A stretch of DNA of 64,000 bases from Lolium rigidum. Lineage: Eukaryota > Streptophyta > Magnoliopsida > Poales > Poaceae. Below the pieces are notes generated by a model. The model was not told the origin of the DNA. It was given only the letters and a program-made list of their open reading frames with translations, and did not search any database. A program made the translations under genes and the position numbers. Numbering within the stretch: the stretch's first letter is position 1; each line of letters opens with the position of its first letter. The stretch lies in NCBI RefSeq assembly GCF_022539505.1, contig NC_061510.1, positions 262,703,687-262,767,686 of the forward strand. The letters are read 5' to 3'. Positions 33,801-45,403 of this stretch are shown here, piece after piece.

Positions 33801-35167
33801 ATGGGAGAACCTACAACCTATTTGGATCTTATTGAATTATATAATAACTATAGAGAATCAAGAACGGCTAAAGTTATGAGTGTTGTGATAGAAAAACTGA
33901 ATACAATTGCTAAAATCTTGCTTAAACGCCATGATATAAACTGTTGCTCTAAACAGGATACTAAACATCTTAAATTTCAATGTGGCTTTAGTGAGGAAGT
34001 TTTAATTAAGAACTATAATTGGAATAGCTATATTCATCTTGGGTTCGAAGAGGTAGAACAATTTGTCATATTTATGGGAGCCTCTGAGATAGAATCCTTC
34101 ATTTCTAAAAATTATGAAACTTGTGCTATTTGTAAGGACCTTAAAGATTATGTCTCTTCTATCCTTAATTTTTCCATAGAAAGCTACAGTGATAATCCTT
34201 ATATCATTGATTATAAAGAGAGACTCATTAATGCACAAGAATGCACTCACAATTTGTAGGAACCAGTGGAAGAAGAAATTGATGAACCTGAAAGCTCATT
34301 GGATGAAAAAGAGGAGGAAATCGATGAACCTGAAAGCTCATTGGATGAAAAAGAAGAGGAGAGTGATGAACAAAAGGAGAAGAATGGATTATCTACCCAT
34401 GCCAACCTTCTAATGAGAGTAACTCTTTATCTCTTACACTATTTGATTGTCCTCCATGCTTACCAAAGGAGGATGAATGTTATGTTCCTGTGGATTCTCT
34501 TGAAATAGTACCTATGAGTAAAACTTGTGAGAATAATTATGCTACTGTTATTCATGATAATCCATGCTATTTTGATAAATCTTATGATAATGCTTTTTTT
34601 GTGCCTGATGTCGAAATGCATGGTACTAAAGAGTTTTGCTTAGCAAATGTTTATGATAAATCTCTAGATGATAGTCCTATGTTACTTGATAATATTAATT
34701 GCACTACTAATGAAAATGGGATTGGAGAGATCTTGACTTTATCTAGGAGTCCCATATCTTTTAAGATTGATCAATCATCTTGTTATATAATTGATAAAAG
34801 TGGGTTTGAAAGTTTTAATCCTATTATTTTTGAGCTTGATAAAAATTATGTGTTTGTGGATCATCAAAAGCATGCTGTATGTGATAGTTATGTTGTTGAG
34901 TTTATTCATGAAGCTACTGAAAATTATTATGAGAGAGGGAAATATGGGTGTAGAAATTTGCATGGTACTAAAACACCTCTCTACATGCTGAAAATTTTGA
35001 AGTTACTCTTGTTTTATCTTCTTATGCTTATCACTTTGTTCTTCGTGAATTTATTTGTGTACAAGATTCCTATGCATAGGAAGTGGGTTAGACTTAAATG
35101 TGTTTTGAATTTGCCTCTTGATGCCCTCTTTTGCTTCAACTCTTATTTCTTGCGAGTGCATCATTAA
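33801..35167 (+). pseudogene. Element H ORF: acidic protein with membrane-like C-terminal segment
   Basis: ATG 33801 (MGEPTTYLDLIELYNNYRES). The first 152 codons end in TAG (34257-34259) but the frame continues into an acidic region with a 14-residue tandem duplication (EEIDEPESSLDEKE, about 34269-34360). A one-base loss near 34400 then moves reading to the frame that runs to TAA at 35165. So one gene of roughly 455 codons carries only two lesions. The N-terminal third is helical with Cys residues. The C-terminal part holds CDSYVVEFIHEATENYYERG, a hydrophobic segment of about 23 residues (35000-35065) and YKIPMHRKWVRLK, both blocks shared with G. It does not resemble gag, protease, polymerase or a known envelope. 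A single-pass membrane protein is an inference. Confidence 0.6.
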
Positions 35168-37609
35168 AATTGCTGAGCCCATCTTAATGGCTATAAAGAA
35201 AGCACTTCTTGGGAGATAACCCATGTCTTTATTTCGCTACTGTTTTGTTGTGTTTTGGAAGTTGTTACTACTGTAGCAAGCTCTTATTATCTTTATTTTA
35301 TTGCAATGTTGTGCCAAGTGAAGTCTCTAATAGAAGGTTGATACTAGATTTGGATTACTGCGCAGAAAAACAGATTTCTTGCTGTCACGAATTTGGGTAA
35401 GATTCTCTGTAGGTAACTCAGAAAAATCTTCCAATTTACGTGAGTGTTCCTCAGATATGTACGCAACTTTCATTAGTTTTGAGTTTTCTGATTTGAGCAA
35501 CGGAAGTACCTCTTAAAAATTCGTCTTTACTGGCTGTTCTGTTTTGACATATTCTGTCTCTGTTTTTTGCATTGTCTCTTGTGGACTTTAAGTGAGGCTA
35601 TCTAGACGTGGAGAGCTGTAGCAAATGTTTTACTGAGTTCTTGCAATGTGTCACTACAGGACTAAAGTGGATTAAAGTTTTTTGAGTACTAACCCCTCTA
35701 ATGAAGTTTATGAGAAGTTTGTTGTGAAGGAAGTTTTCAAGGGTCAAGAGAGGAGGATGATATATGATCAAGAAGAGTGAAAAGTCTAAGCTTGGGGATG
35801 CCCCCGTGGTTCATCCCTGCATATTTCAAGAAGACTCAAGCGTCTAAGCTTGGGGATGCCCAAGGCATCCCCTTCTTCATCAACTTATCAGGTTTCTTCT
35901 ATTGAAACTATATTTTTATTCGGTCACATCTTATGTTCTTTACTTGGAGCGTCTGTGTGTTTTTATTTTTGTTTTTGTTTGAATAAGATTGGATCCTAGC
36001 AATCCTTGTGTGGGAGAGAGACACGCTCCGCTTTTTCATATGAACACTTGTGTTCTTCGTTTTACTTTTAATGTTTAATGACAAAAGTTGGAAGCTATTG
36101 CACTTATTGTTATTTGGTTGGAAACAGAAAATGCCTCATATTGTCTTGGATAATTTGATACTTGGCAATTGTTTTGAGCTCTCAAAGTAGATCATGATTA
36201 AGCTCTTGCATCATGTAGTTTGAACCTATTAGTGGAGAACTACCGTAGAGCTTGTTGAAATTGGTTTGCATGATTGGTCTCTCTAAGGTCTAGATATTTT
36301 CTCGGTAAAAGTGTTTGAGCAACAAGGAAGACAAGTGTAGAGTCTTATAATGCTTGCAATATGTTCTTATGTAAGTTTTGTTGTACCAGTTCATACTTGT
36401 GTTTGCTTCAAACAACCTTGCTAGCCAAAGCCTTGTACTGAGAGGAAATGCTTCTCGTGCATCCAAAACCTTGAGCCAAAACCAATGCCATGTGTGTCCA
36501 CCATACCTACCTACTATGTGGTATTTTCTGCCATTCCAAGTAAATATTTCATGTGCTACCTTTAAACAATTCAAAACTTTATTATCTCTTATTTGTGTCA
36601 ATGTTTTATAGCTCATGAGGAAATATGTGGTGTTTTATCTTTCAATCTTGTTGGGCAGCTTTCACCAATGGACTAGTGGCTTCATCCGCTTATCCAATAA
36701 TTTTGCAAAAAGAGCTGGCAACGGGGTTCCCAGACCCAATTAATTAACTTTCATTAATAATTCTCTTCACGTGTATTGCCCTGATTCATCAGTAAGCAAC
36801 TTAATTTTGCAAATAGACACTCCTTCATGGTATGTGAATGTTGGAAGGCACCCGAGTTCGGTTAGCCATGGCTTGTGTAAGCAAAAGGTTGGGAGGAGTG
36901 TCAACCATAAAACTAAAACTAAAATACATGTGTAAACAAAAGAGAAGAGGGATTATCTACCTTGCTGGTAGAGATAACGTCCTTCATGGGAGCCGCTCTT
37001 TGAAAGTCTGTTTGATGAGGGGGTTAGAGTGCCCACTACCATTCGTTGACAACAACAAACACCTCTCAAAACTTTACTTTTATGCTCTCTATATGATTTC
37101 AAAACTTAAAAAGCTCTAGCACATGATTTAATCCTCGCTTCCTCTCGCGAAGGGCCTTTCTTTTACTTTATGTTGAGTCAGTTTACCTACTTCCTTCCAT
37201 CTTATAAGCAAACACTTGTGTCAACTGTGCATTGATTTTTACATACTTGCTTATTTGCACTCATCATATTACTTTGTGTTGACAATTATCCATGAGATAT
37301 GCATGTTGAAAGTTGAAAGCAACTGCTGAAATTTAAATCTTCCTTTGTGTTGCTTCAATGCCTTCACTTTGAATTTATTGCTTTATGAGTTAACTCTTAT
37401 GCAAGACTTTTGATGCTTGTCTTGAAAGTACTATTCATGAAAAGTTTTGCTATATGTTATCCATTTGTTAGCAACTATAGATCATTGCCTTGAGTCACTT
37501 CATTCATCTCATATGCTTTACAACAGTATGATCAAAATTATGTAAGTAGCATGTCACTACAGAAATTATTCTTTTTATCGTTTACCTACTCGAGGGCGAG
37601 CAGGAACTA
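35168..37609 (+). other. Element H internal non-coding region
   Basis: About 2.4 kb with no conserved frame. PPT-like AAGCTTGGGGATGC is at 35788 and 35847, the second continuing into the hairpin GGGGATGCC-CAA-GGCATCCCC (35852-35872). Colinearity with G shows that this non-coding part is kept as a unit. Confidence 0.75.
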
Positions 37610-37623
37610 AGCTTGGGGATGCT
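37610..37623 (+). other. Element H polypurine tract
   Basis: AGCTTGGGGATGCT abuts the 3' LTR. It is the third occurrence of the AAGCTTGGGGATGC motif in H. Confidence 0.8.
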
Positions 37624-39156
37624 TGATACGTCTCCAACGTATCTATAATTTCTGATGTTCCATGCTTGTTTTATGACAATACCTACATGTTTTGCTCGCA
37701 CTTTATAATGTTTTTATGCATTTTACGGAACTAACCTATTAACAAGATGCCGAAGTGCCAGTTCTCGTTTTCTCGCTGTTTTTGGTTCCGGAAAGGCTGT
37801 TTGGGCAATATTCTCGGAATTCGACGAAACAAAGACCCAGAATCTTATTTTTCCCTGAAGACCCCAGAACACCGAACGAGAGTCGGAGGCGGGCCAGGGG
37901 GCCACCACACCATAAGGCGGCGCGGCCCTAGGCCTGGCCGCGCCAGCCTATGGTGAGGGGGGCCCAGGCACCCTCCTGCGTTGCCTCTTCGCCTATAAGA
38001 CCCCTTTCGACCTAAAAACGTGAGACGAATTGATGAAACTCCAGAAAGACTCCAGGGGCGCCGCCGCCATCGCGAAACTCCAATTCGAGGGACAGAATCT
38101 CTGTTCCGGCACGCCGCCGGGACGGGGAAGTGCCCCCGGAAGCCATCTCCATCGACGCCACCGCCTCCATCATGCTCCGTGAGTAGTTCCCCCATGGACT
38201 ACGGGTTCTAGCTGTAGCTAGTTGGTACTCTCTCCTCCATGTACTTCAATACAATGATCTCATGAGCTGCCTTACATGATTGAGATTCATCCGATGTAAT
38301 CGGTGTTGTGTTTGTTGGGATCCGATGGATTGTTACATTATGATTAGTCTATCTATAAAGTTTATGAAGTTATTGTTGCTGCAATCTTGTTGTGTTTAAT
38401 GCTTGTCACTAGGGCCCGAGTGGCATGATCTTAGGTTTAAGCTCTATACTTATTGCTTAGATTGTATCGACAAGTTGTTTGCACATGTCTATGTCCGGAA
38501 CCCGAGGCCCCAGAGTGACAGCAACTGGGATAACTGGAGGGGAAGGCTTAGGTATGAGGATCACATGTTTTCACCAAGTGTTAATGCTTTGCTCCGGTGC
38601 TCTATTAAAAGGAGTACCTTAATAGCTAGTAGATTCCCTTGAGGCCCGGCTGCCACCGGCTGGTAGGACAAAAGATGTTGTACAAGTTTCTCATTGCGAG
38701 CACGTATGACTATATATGGAAAACATGCCTACATGATTAATAATCTTGATGTTCTGTCTTAATGCTATTTCAATCCTATAAATTGCCCAACTGTAATTTG
38801 TTCACCCAACACTTGTTATTTGAGAGTTACCACTAGTGAAGATAGCTGGGAACCCCGGTCCATCTTTCATCATCATATACTCATTTCTACATGACATTGG
38901 AAGTAGTATCAACTATTTTCTGGTGCCATTGCCTCTGTGTTACTATTACTGCTGCTGTGTTACTGTTACTACTGCTCTCATATTACTGCTACATTCACAT
39001 CACCCCTGTAACTAGTGTTTTTCCAGGTGCAGCTGAATTGACAACTCAGTTGTTAAGGCTTATAAGTATTCTTTACCTCCCCTTGTGTCGAATCAATAAA
39101 TTTGGGTTTTACTTCCCTCGAAGACTATTGCGATCCCCTATACTTGTGGGTTATCA
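37624..39156 (+). repeat. Element H 3' LTR
   Basis: It is 1533 bp and matches the 5' LTR closely, with about 40 extra bases near 38355-38400 (TTTATGAAGTTATTGTTGCT...). It ends GTGGGTTATCA before ATGCG. Confidence 0.94.
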
Positions 39157-39821
39157 ATGCGTTTCATTAGCGCCTCTGTCACCGTTTTCTCTTCACCGGT
39201 AGCTTCAGCATCCCACGACCGACGCCGGAAGATCTTCTCGCTACCATCAAAAGGAGAGACATTGTACTCTTGCGAGTCATTGTGCTCTTCATGGACATAA
39301 AGCCATCTTTTGCGCCACCCTTGAACAGAGTCAGGGAATTTGACATCGAAATACTCGACATCTGGGCGGACGCAGATAATAACACCACCTACATTATAGG
39401 AGGTGTTGTGGGAGCTGTTGCGGCAGACAAGGAATATGCGTTTCCACAGGCCCCAATTGGGATGGGTCCCGAGAAAGCATTTGCAGAGGGTAATGAAGAT
39501 AGAGATGTGGAGGATGGAATTGGGGGTGAGCTGGTGCAGCTGCAGCCCGTAAACAAAGAGTAATCCACGAAGAAATTCGTGGATCGGAGTAGCCAAACCG
39601 CGGATGAGGTGGTCAACGAAGGTTACCCAGTATCCAATGCGCGGCGTGGGGTAGCTCTCCTCACCGGGGAAGATCAGCGTTTTCTCCTGCTTCATGAACC
39701 CGAGCTTCTTGAGCAGGTTCACGTCCTGGTTGGAGATCCTGGATCTCTCCCACTCGGAGAACTGCAGGTCTTCTATCGCCATGGGGGAGGTGTGCTTGGT
39801 GAGCCTTGACCGTGGCGGCAT

Positions 39822-41213
39822 TCATTGGGACTGACTGCAATGAGGAAGCAAGCACGGGCGCAAGAGCGTTTTGTGGCAATGGGGGATTTTCGAGAGAGAT
39901 AGAGCAAAGGTGCGGCGCAGCGAAGGGGTGAACGGAGGAAGAAGAAGGTCTTCTATAGCAAAACCTGCGAATCGATGCGCCGTTGGATGCAGCAGTAATA
40001 GGCTTGATGCTCTACACGTGGCTCAGGGGGTAAAAACGTATTTTTGCTACGATGGAACTGGACAGGCGCTATAGCGCGCGTGCCAGGAAAAGCGGAGGAC
40101 GTGTGTCCCCCACTTGCGTAACATGTCAAAATGCCACAGATTTTGAGTCCACAGGTCAGTGACAGGACAGAACTCGCGTTTTCCCAATACAGGGGTCGTG
40201 GCTATCGTCAGCACTGATGTCACTTTAACAAAGGGAAATCTCGACTGCGGTGTTGTGAAGATGGGTGACAGTGAAGAAGTGATGGTAATTTCGAGAGATT
40301 TTGATCAAATACAAGTTTTTGTTCAAATGCTCGGGGGCTAGTTTTTAAAGAGTTTTATCAAGAGTATCGACAGGGAAATTTTGGGCAGCACAATAAAGAA
40401 AAAATGAGATCCTATGATCAAATACAAGCATTTGTTCATATGCTCGGGGGCTACTCCCATCGGGAGCGCTGGTCGCGCACCCGATAAAGATGGAAGAACT
40501 CGAAAAGATGATAATATAGCGACAAAAGATGTTAAAATGGTGAGCCTACAACCAAGTACAAGTCCTTGGCTGTAGCCTCGGGGGCTACTCCCATCGGGAA
40601 CGCTGTTCGCGTGCCCGATGAAATTATAAAAGCGTGGTGAGCATATTTCAAGCTATACAAATAACTCTTCATATACTCCCATCGGGAGGACACGATAAAA
40701 ATATACAAGTCATCCGATGACTCAAATAAATGTGCTATTCCAACAGCCGAAAAAGCACTCGACAATATATTCTCAGAGTGCCTCAGCCGCAAATTAATCT
40801 CTGAATGTCGCGATACTTTGCGAAGGTAAGTCCCCGGGATCCGTCCTGTGCGGCGTGGCACCGCCTCTGACGGCGCTTCGCTACTTTTTCCATGTCAGCA
40901 GATGCGAAGAAAAATCCTAACGGACGCGTTAGGTACCCGATAAAACATGACTGGAATTCGACATCTGGTAAGACCTTAAGCGGCACATGTCGAATTACAC
41001 CAGTATCCCGAGATCATGTCCAGGGACGTGATCTTGAAGTAGGTTTTGGTGGATTGCCGCAAGAGCAGTTAACTAGTACCTGATCCGTCAGATGAACTAG
41101 CCCCAATTACCGTTATCCCTGTACAATATATGATTGATTTATTAAAAATATATGTTAACTCGAAGAAGTTGTATGGTAATTGTAAAGTTGGAGATTTTCC
41201 GATTCAAGCAAAA
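39822..41213 (+). other. Element F pre-LTR region with PPT-like modules
   Basis: No gene is seen. It holds the upstream region of the antisense gene and three copies of a CTCGGGGGCTA tract (40330, 40443, 40577). The last two are followed by CTCCCATCGGGA and a GCGCACCCGATAAA-like tail, as in element B. A fourth hairpin without the tract (CTCCCATCGGGAG) is near 40677. Confidence 0.7.
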
Positions 41214-41226
41214 TCTCGGGGGCTAC
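41214..41226 (+). other. Element F polypurine tract
   Basis: TCTCGGGGGCTAC directly precedes the LTR start TGACATAGG. It has the same core as in B and the related tract in D. Confidence 0.8.
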
Positions 41227-41618
41227 TGACATAGGCATCCCCAATGGGCCTGCCGAAGATGGTACCCGGGGTTTTACTGAAGGCCCACAACCCGAAGATT
41301 ATGAAGCCCAGAAGCCCAGTCAGGAGAGAGTTTGGAAACATATAATTGTATTAGGAATATTGATTTGTAACTATTACGGGACGGACTCAAATAGTCTCCC
41401 AAACTCTGTAACTTGTGTATCATGAAACCCTCGGCTCCGCCTCCTATATAAGGGGGAGTCGAGGGACGAAGAGAGGATCGATTTCATTGTCAACACAACC
41501 CTAGTTTTCTAGCAGTCGAGTATTTTTCCGGCTGAAACCCTCGAGATCTACTTGCCCTCTACTTCCAACTAAACCCTAGTCTACAATCCGTAGGCATTGA
41601 CAAGTTAATACTTTGTCA
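41227..41618 (+). repeat. Element F 3' LTR
   Basis: It is 392 bp, starts TGACATAGGCATCCCCAATG, has a TATATAAGG box at 41445 and ends in the inverted-repeat block TGACAAGTTAATACTTTGTCA split as TGACAA...TTTGTCA. The sequence right after it (CCCACCATGGGG) aligns with D's 45354 onward, so this LTR is an insertion inside E and not E's own LTR. Confidence 0.8.
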
Positions 41619-41669
41619 CCCACCATGGGGCCTGCGGCGTCAGGTGGCCGGAACCGGGAGGGTTCCGCC

Positions 41670-44600
41670 ATGGGAAGCTACGACGAATCCATCGCTGTGG
41701 GGCGTGTCCTTTACGCCGGAAACTTTCCGATCGTCCCACAGGACGAGTGCTGGATTCCGGCTAGGACCGACCCCGTCAAGCTCTCCATCGTCCCAATCGG
41801 CGGCATTCACATCTTCATCGGCGAGATCATAGATTCTGACGGAAACGCCCTGGTAAGTAACGCTGACGCGACCGCTGCTGAGCAGGACGCAGTCGCGAAG
41901 ATCCGATCTGAGATGCAGGAGCTTCCTAAGGAAGATTCCGCCTTAGATCTGGAAAATTCAAAACCCACCCAATCCGCCCCTGAGCAGGAAACTACGGTGG
42001 AAGACCAATGCAGATCCACCTGGGTCTCCCAGGTCTTAGAGAAGCAAAGGTGCCACTTCGTTCACTTCCTCGCGCATACCGCAGGAACCGCCCTTCCTCC
42101 GGAAGGAGCTCGACCCATGCAGGTTGAAGATACCGGAGAAAGCGAAGCCCCGGAACAGCAAGAGGATGTCGGAGATGTAGAAGAATCAATCCTGGGCAAT
42201 CTAAGTCCAACTTCCGATGATGTTTCAACCATGAACACGGAGGAATTCAACAAAGCCCTGAAGGAGTTAGAGGGTGAAGAGGAAGCCGAAGCGGAATCCG
42301 CTCCGCCTAAGCAGGTCCTAGTGACCATAACTGGGCTAGACCAGGACGCTGGCGAAGAAGATACTCCAACCGGTGTCGCACTCCTGGGACCGTCCACTTC
42401 AGAGACTCCGCCCGTGCGACCTCGTCGCCATGCTGCGCCGGATTCCGGAGAAGAAAACGATTCCGGGAGCCAGCATTACTTGTCTCCGGAAGAGCTCGTC
42501 GAACAGGCAGGCCAAGGTTCCATCGCACACTCGGAAATTCTCAACAAGCCAATAACTCCGGACGACACCGCAGATCCTAAAGCTCTAGAAGCAACAAGAA
42601 AGGAGATGCTGAGCACCGCCAAGGTCATTGCCAACACTGCAGCAGCAATGCTGGAGGAAAGGCAAGAAGCTGCCGAAGTAATGGAAAATTTCCTCAAGAG
42701 AGAACGCGAAGCCACAACATGTCTGGCAGAGGCTATGAAACTCCGAGCTAAATGGGAAACCATGATGGAGGATGCTGATAAAGAGGCAGATAGAATCCGT
42801 AGGGAAGCCATCGGCCCCAGAAAGATCAACTTCGCAACCCCCTAAAACCAGCACCCGCTTGCCACTCCCAAGGATAACATGAAGAAGGCTGCGGAACTCT
42901 TGGCGAAAAAAGACGAAGAAGTCGACATCGCACACCTCCGCACTCTGGTAGCCTCAGCAATGAAGCAACGGAGCAAGGCAGACACTTCACGCCGGTTGGA
43001 ATCCAACCCGGAACACTGTGTATCCACATCACAGAAGGATGCCTCTGGGAGGGCTCACCGTGACGACGAATCGCGCACCGGATCCGCGAAGTATAGAAGG
43101 AAAACCAGAGAGCATCCAAATCCAATCCCGGTTCCCTCGAAAACACCTCCGACGGACCCAAAGAAGGGAAAGGATCCGATGTATACTGGCAGAGACAAGT
43201 ACTAGAACTCATCACCTCCGCCCAACGGGTACCCACATCCTCCCCCACCTCGCCGTCTTAGTCCAGCCGGAAATACTAGGCCCCACGGCCTGGTGGAATC
43301 AATATCCGCGACAACGTGGCACCCCAGAGGAACAGGAACACGGAGCGCACGCCGGAGCCTCGTCGGAGCAGGAATGAAGAGCGCGATCCGGAACCCCGCA
43401 GGAGCCAGAACGACGGTAGCGATCGCCACCATGGCGAAGGCAGCCACCGAAGCCGGAGCCAGCACCAGGAAGGACGTGGAGAATCCGAAGGCAGAAGCAA
43501 GCGGTCTAACAGGCCCCCTCGTAGATCTCCCTCCCCACCACCTAGTGGAGGAGGTGGAGGCGGAGGCGGAGGCCGGAGATCCCATTCCCGCTCAAAATCT
43601 CCCTGCAACCGTTCACGCGATGCAAGGGAACGTCTCAATGAGTACAGATCTGAATACATTGGCCCAAAATGCTTCGGCAGGATGATCCGGGAGGAGCCTT
43701 ATCCAAAGGGCTTGAACCTTAAGCTACCCGGAAATCTGAAGCACTATGATGGCAGTGAAAGACCCGACACCTAGATCGAGGACTACTTCAACGCAGTAAA
43801 CTTCGCCGGAGGGAATCAAAGGATAGCCTGCCGCATGCTTCAGCTGTACCTTGTTGGTCTAGCTCGTACTTGGCTTGGTGACCTCCCGGAGAACATCATC
43901 TTTTGCTGGTTCGACTTGAAGATTGCCTTCGAGAAGCACTTCAGGGGTACCTACAAGAGGCCTGCCACAACAAGCGACCAACAAGCATGTATTCATAAGA
44001 AATGCGAAACATCGCGAAACTTCCTCACACGATGGTTGGCAACCAGGAACGAGTGCGAAAACGTGGATAATCGCACAGCCATGCACGCTTTCATCGGTGG
44101 GCTGCAGAGAGGAGGATTGCTCCGGCACAAGCTCACCTGCCTGATCAATGAAAACAATCTTACGTTGGATGACATGATCGGCATCGCAAGTAATCACACC
44201 GCCGCTGACGATGACGCAGGTGGAGAACTTGCCGCTACAGCCATACCCCTTCATCAGCAGAAGAAAAACCGCGATAACGGCGGCACCAGCAATAGCAACA
44301 AGCGGAAGAACCACCCCGAAGACCAGAAGAGCGGCGGATCCGACATGGTCGCCGTAGCATTCCAACGCGGAGGTCAAGGAGGCGGAAGAGGCCGCGGACG
44401 TGGGGGCGGAGCCGGCAGGGGCCAGCAGCGCGCTGACAAGGTCATAACTGCTGGGTTCCGCGCTCCCCAAACCTACGAAGAATACAGAGACATGCCATGT
44501 CTGGCCCATATGGATCCGGCTACCGACAAATCCTCTCATACTAACCGCAGTTGCAAGTGGGTCAACGACCTGAAGGTCGACCCGGAAGCAGGCTACAAGC

Positions 44601-44784
44601 GAGCCCGAAAGCACCACCCACGCGGCAAAGGAGGCAAGGGCAAGAACAAGGAAAAGTACGAGGACAGTTCTGAGGCGATGGACGAGGATGACGCTTCGCC
44701 GGAGGAGCGTTCCGCAGCCAACAAATCGAATCCCTTCGTCAAAAAGAGTGCTGGTGCATACCACACCTTCCTTGGAACCCCGAC
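41670..44784 (+). pseudogene. Element E gag (interrupted by D)
   Basis: The likely start is ATG 41670 (MGSYDESIAVGRVLYAG), which aligns with D's first conserved Met; ATG 41625 is an in-frame alternative. A long acidic N-terminal half with coiled-coil-like parts (DPKALEATRKEMLSTAK) leads to TAA at 42843 and TAG at 43203. The frame then shifts into a Ser/Arg- and Gly-rich linker, a TAG at 43772 where D has a Trp codon, and the capsid-like gag domain (about 43780-44230; LYLVGLARTWLGDLP, FEKHFRGTYKRP). An RGG-type basic stretch near 44380 and a Cys/His segment (CLAHMDPATDKSSHTNRSC) bind RNA. D cuts the frame at 44785; the remainder follows at 57733. Several stops make it non-functional. Confidence 0.75.
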
Positions 44785-45346
44785 TGTTGTGGGTATACTT
44801 CATAGGTGTACCATCGACAGTGCCTAGATCCGGCAAGCCCGGGTGGCCCACAGACAGTGATGAGGCATGTGGCCCATCGGGCGGCCCGATTGCTTGTTGA
44901 TCATGAAGGAAGAAGTCCAGCCCGGGATCGGCGGGCCGGATCCGTACCGACATAGGAGTAACCCGGATCCATGGAGGCCCATGAGGAACTCGGATCCAGG
45001 ACGACGTGTATGGAAGGCGGATCCGTGACGTGCACGGCAAGATATTGTACCGTAGTTAGGCTATCTGTAATCCGGCTAGGACTCTCCATGTAAACCCTAG
45101 ATCCGTGCGCCTTTATAAGCCGGATCCCGGGAGCCCTAGAGGCACAACCACAACTCATTGTAACAACGCGAAAGCGCCCCGGATAATTCCGGACAAGCAG
45201 CGAGTAGGCCCTCGTCATCGTGCGGGTGTTCCGAAGCCGGGTAACTCGCGTACCACCGTCCCGTGTGCACTCCGCCCTATGGCCCCTACTTCTTCTCCCC
45301 CTCGTGAGGATCCCTCCTCCGAGGTACCGTCGATTAGGCAACGGCG
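44785..45346 (+). repeat. Element D 5' LTR
   Basis: It starts TGTTGTGGGTATACTTCATA and ends in AACGGCG where the 3' copy has AACGACA. It contains many GGATCCG repeats and TTTATAAG (45112) as core promoter. Confidence 0.92.
45112..45119 (+). promoter_or_regulatory. TATA-like box of element D LTR
   Basis: TTTATAAG lies in GCGCCTTTATAAGCCGG. The same box is at 57496 in the 3' LTR and near 17670 in E. Confidence 0.5.
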
Positions 45347-45348
45347 GT

Positions 45349-45366
45349 TGGCGCCCACCGTGGGGC
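45349..45366 (+). other. Element D primer-binding site
   Basis: TGGCGCCCACCGTGGGGC lies two bases after the LTR. In E the matching site was destroyed by element F and the later deletion (GTTGG at 17901 and CCCACCATGGGG at 41619). Confidence 0.7.
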
Positions 45367-45403
45367 TCGCGGCGTACGGAGGCCGGAACCGGGAGGGTTC
45401 CGC

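Larger units (their letters stand above)
32069..39156 (+). mobile_element. Element H: complete non-autonomous LTR retrotransposon of the TGATACGTCTCC family
   Basis: LTRs of 1491 and 1533 bp are flanked by the perfect duplication ATGCG (32064-32068, 39157-39161), inside exon 1 of F's antisense gene. The internal part has a PBS, one ORF region and a long non-coding stretch with PPT-like motifs. There is no gag, protease, polymerase or integrase. The 5' LTR lacks about 40 bp near 32800 that the 3' LTR has. The LTR ends (GGGTTATCA) and core differ from G, so H is a sister subfamily. Confidence 0.95.
17916..39821 (-). pseudogene. Element F antisense gene, Transposase_28-like, interrupted by H and G
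   Basis: ATG 39821. Exon 1 runs 39821-39162 and, across element H, 32068-31796. It has the core domain motifs FLRGLLFVYGLQLHQLTPNS, LHISIFITLCKCFLG and DSVQGWRKRWLYVHE. The first intron (31795-31695, GTAAGC...TTGTAG) sits at the same place as in element B, after a Pro-(Ser)-Lys end. Exon 2 is basic and Ser-rich with SPKNKRK and SPKRRK. Later exons (about 31289-31048, about 30900 and 30820-30157) carry a coiled coil (EEEIIARLESQNRRF) and the end KRWQSLIKAA...; the C-terminus lies at 18006-17916 beyond element G, with stop TAG at 17916. It is broken by both insertions, by a frame shift in exon 2 and by nonsense codons in later exons. Confidence 0.7.
17906..41618 (+). mobile_element. Element F: 5'-deleted Tat-type gypsy (contains G and H)
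   Basis: F's own sequence is 17906-18006, 30157-32068 and 39162-41618. Only its antisense gene, the pre-LTR region, the polypurine tract and the 3' LTR remain. F's 5' LTR, gag and pol are gone together with a few bases of E's PBS region: E's GTTGG (17901-17905) abuts the end of F's antisense gene, and E resumes with CCCACCATGGGG right after F's 3' LTR. One deletion running from E's PBS to F's 3' half explains this. Confidence 0.75.

Noticed and set aside
38403..38642. ORF of 79 codons (SLGPEWHDLRFKLYTYC...)
   Set aside because: Inside H's 3' LTR; the matching place in the 5' LTR has a deletion and a changed frame.
41227..41618. This LTR as the 5' LTR of element E
   Set aside because: It is preceded by a polypurine tract, and E's internal sequence belongs to the family with TGTTGTGGG LTRs (as in D). 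It is F's 3' LTR.
43276..43659. Minus-strand Pro/Gly-rich ORFs opposite gag
   Set aside because: Shadow of the Gly/Arg-rich gag linker on the other strand.
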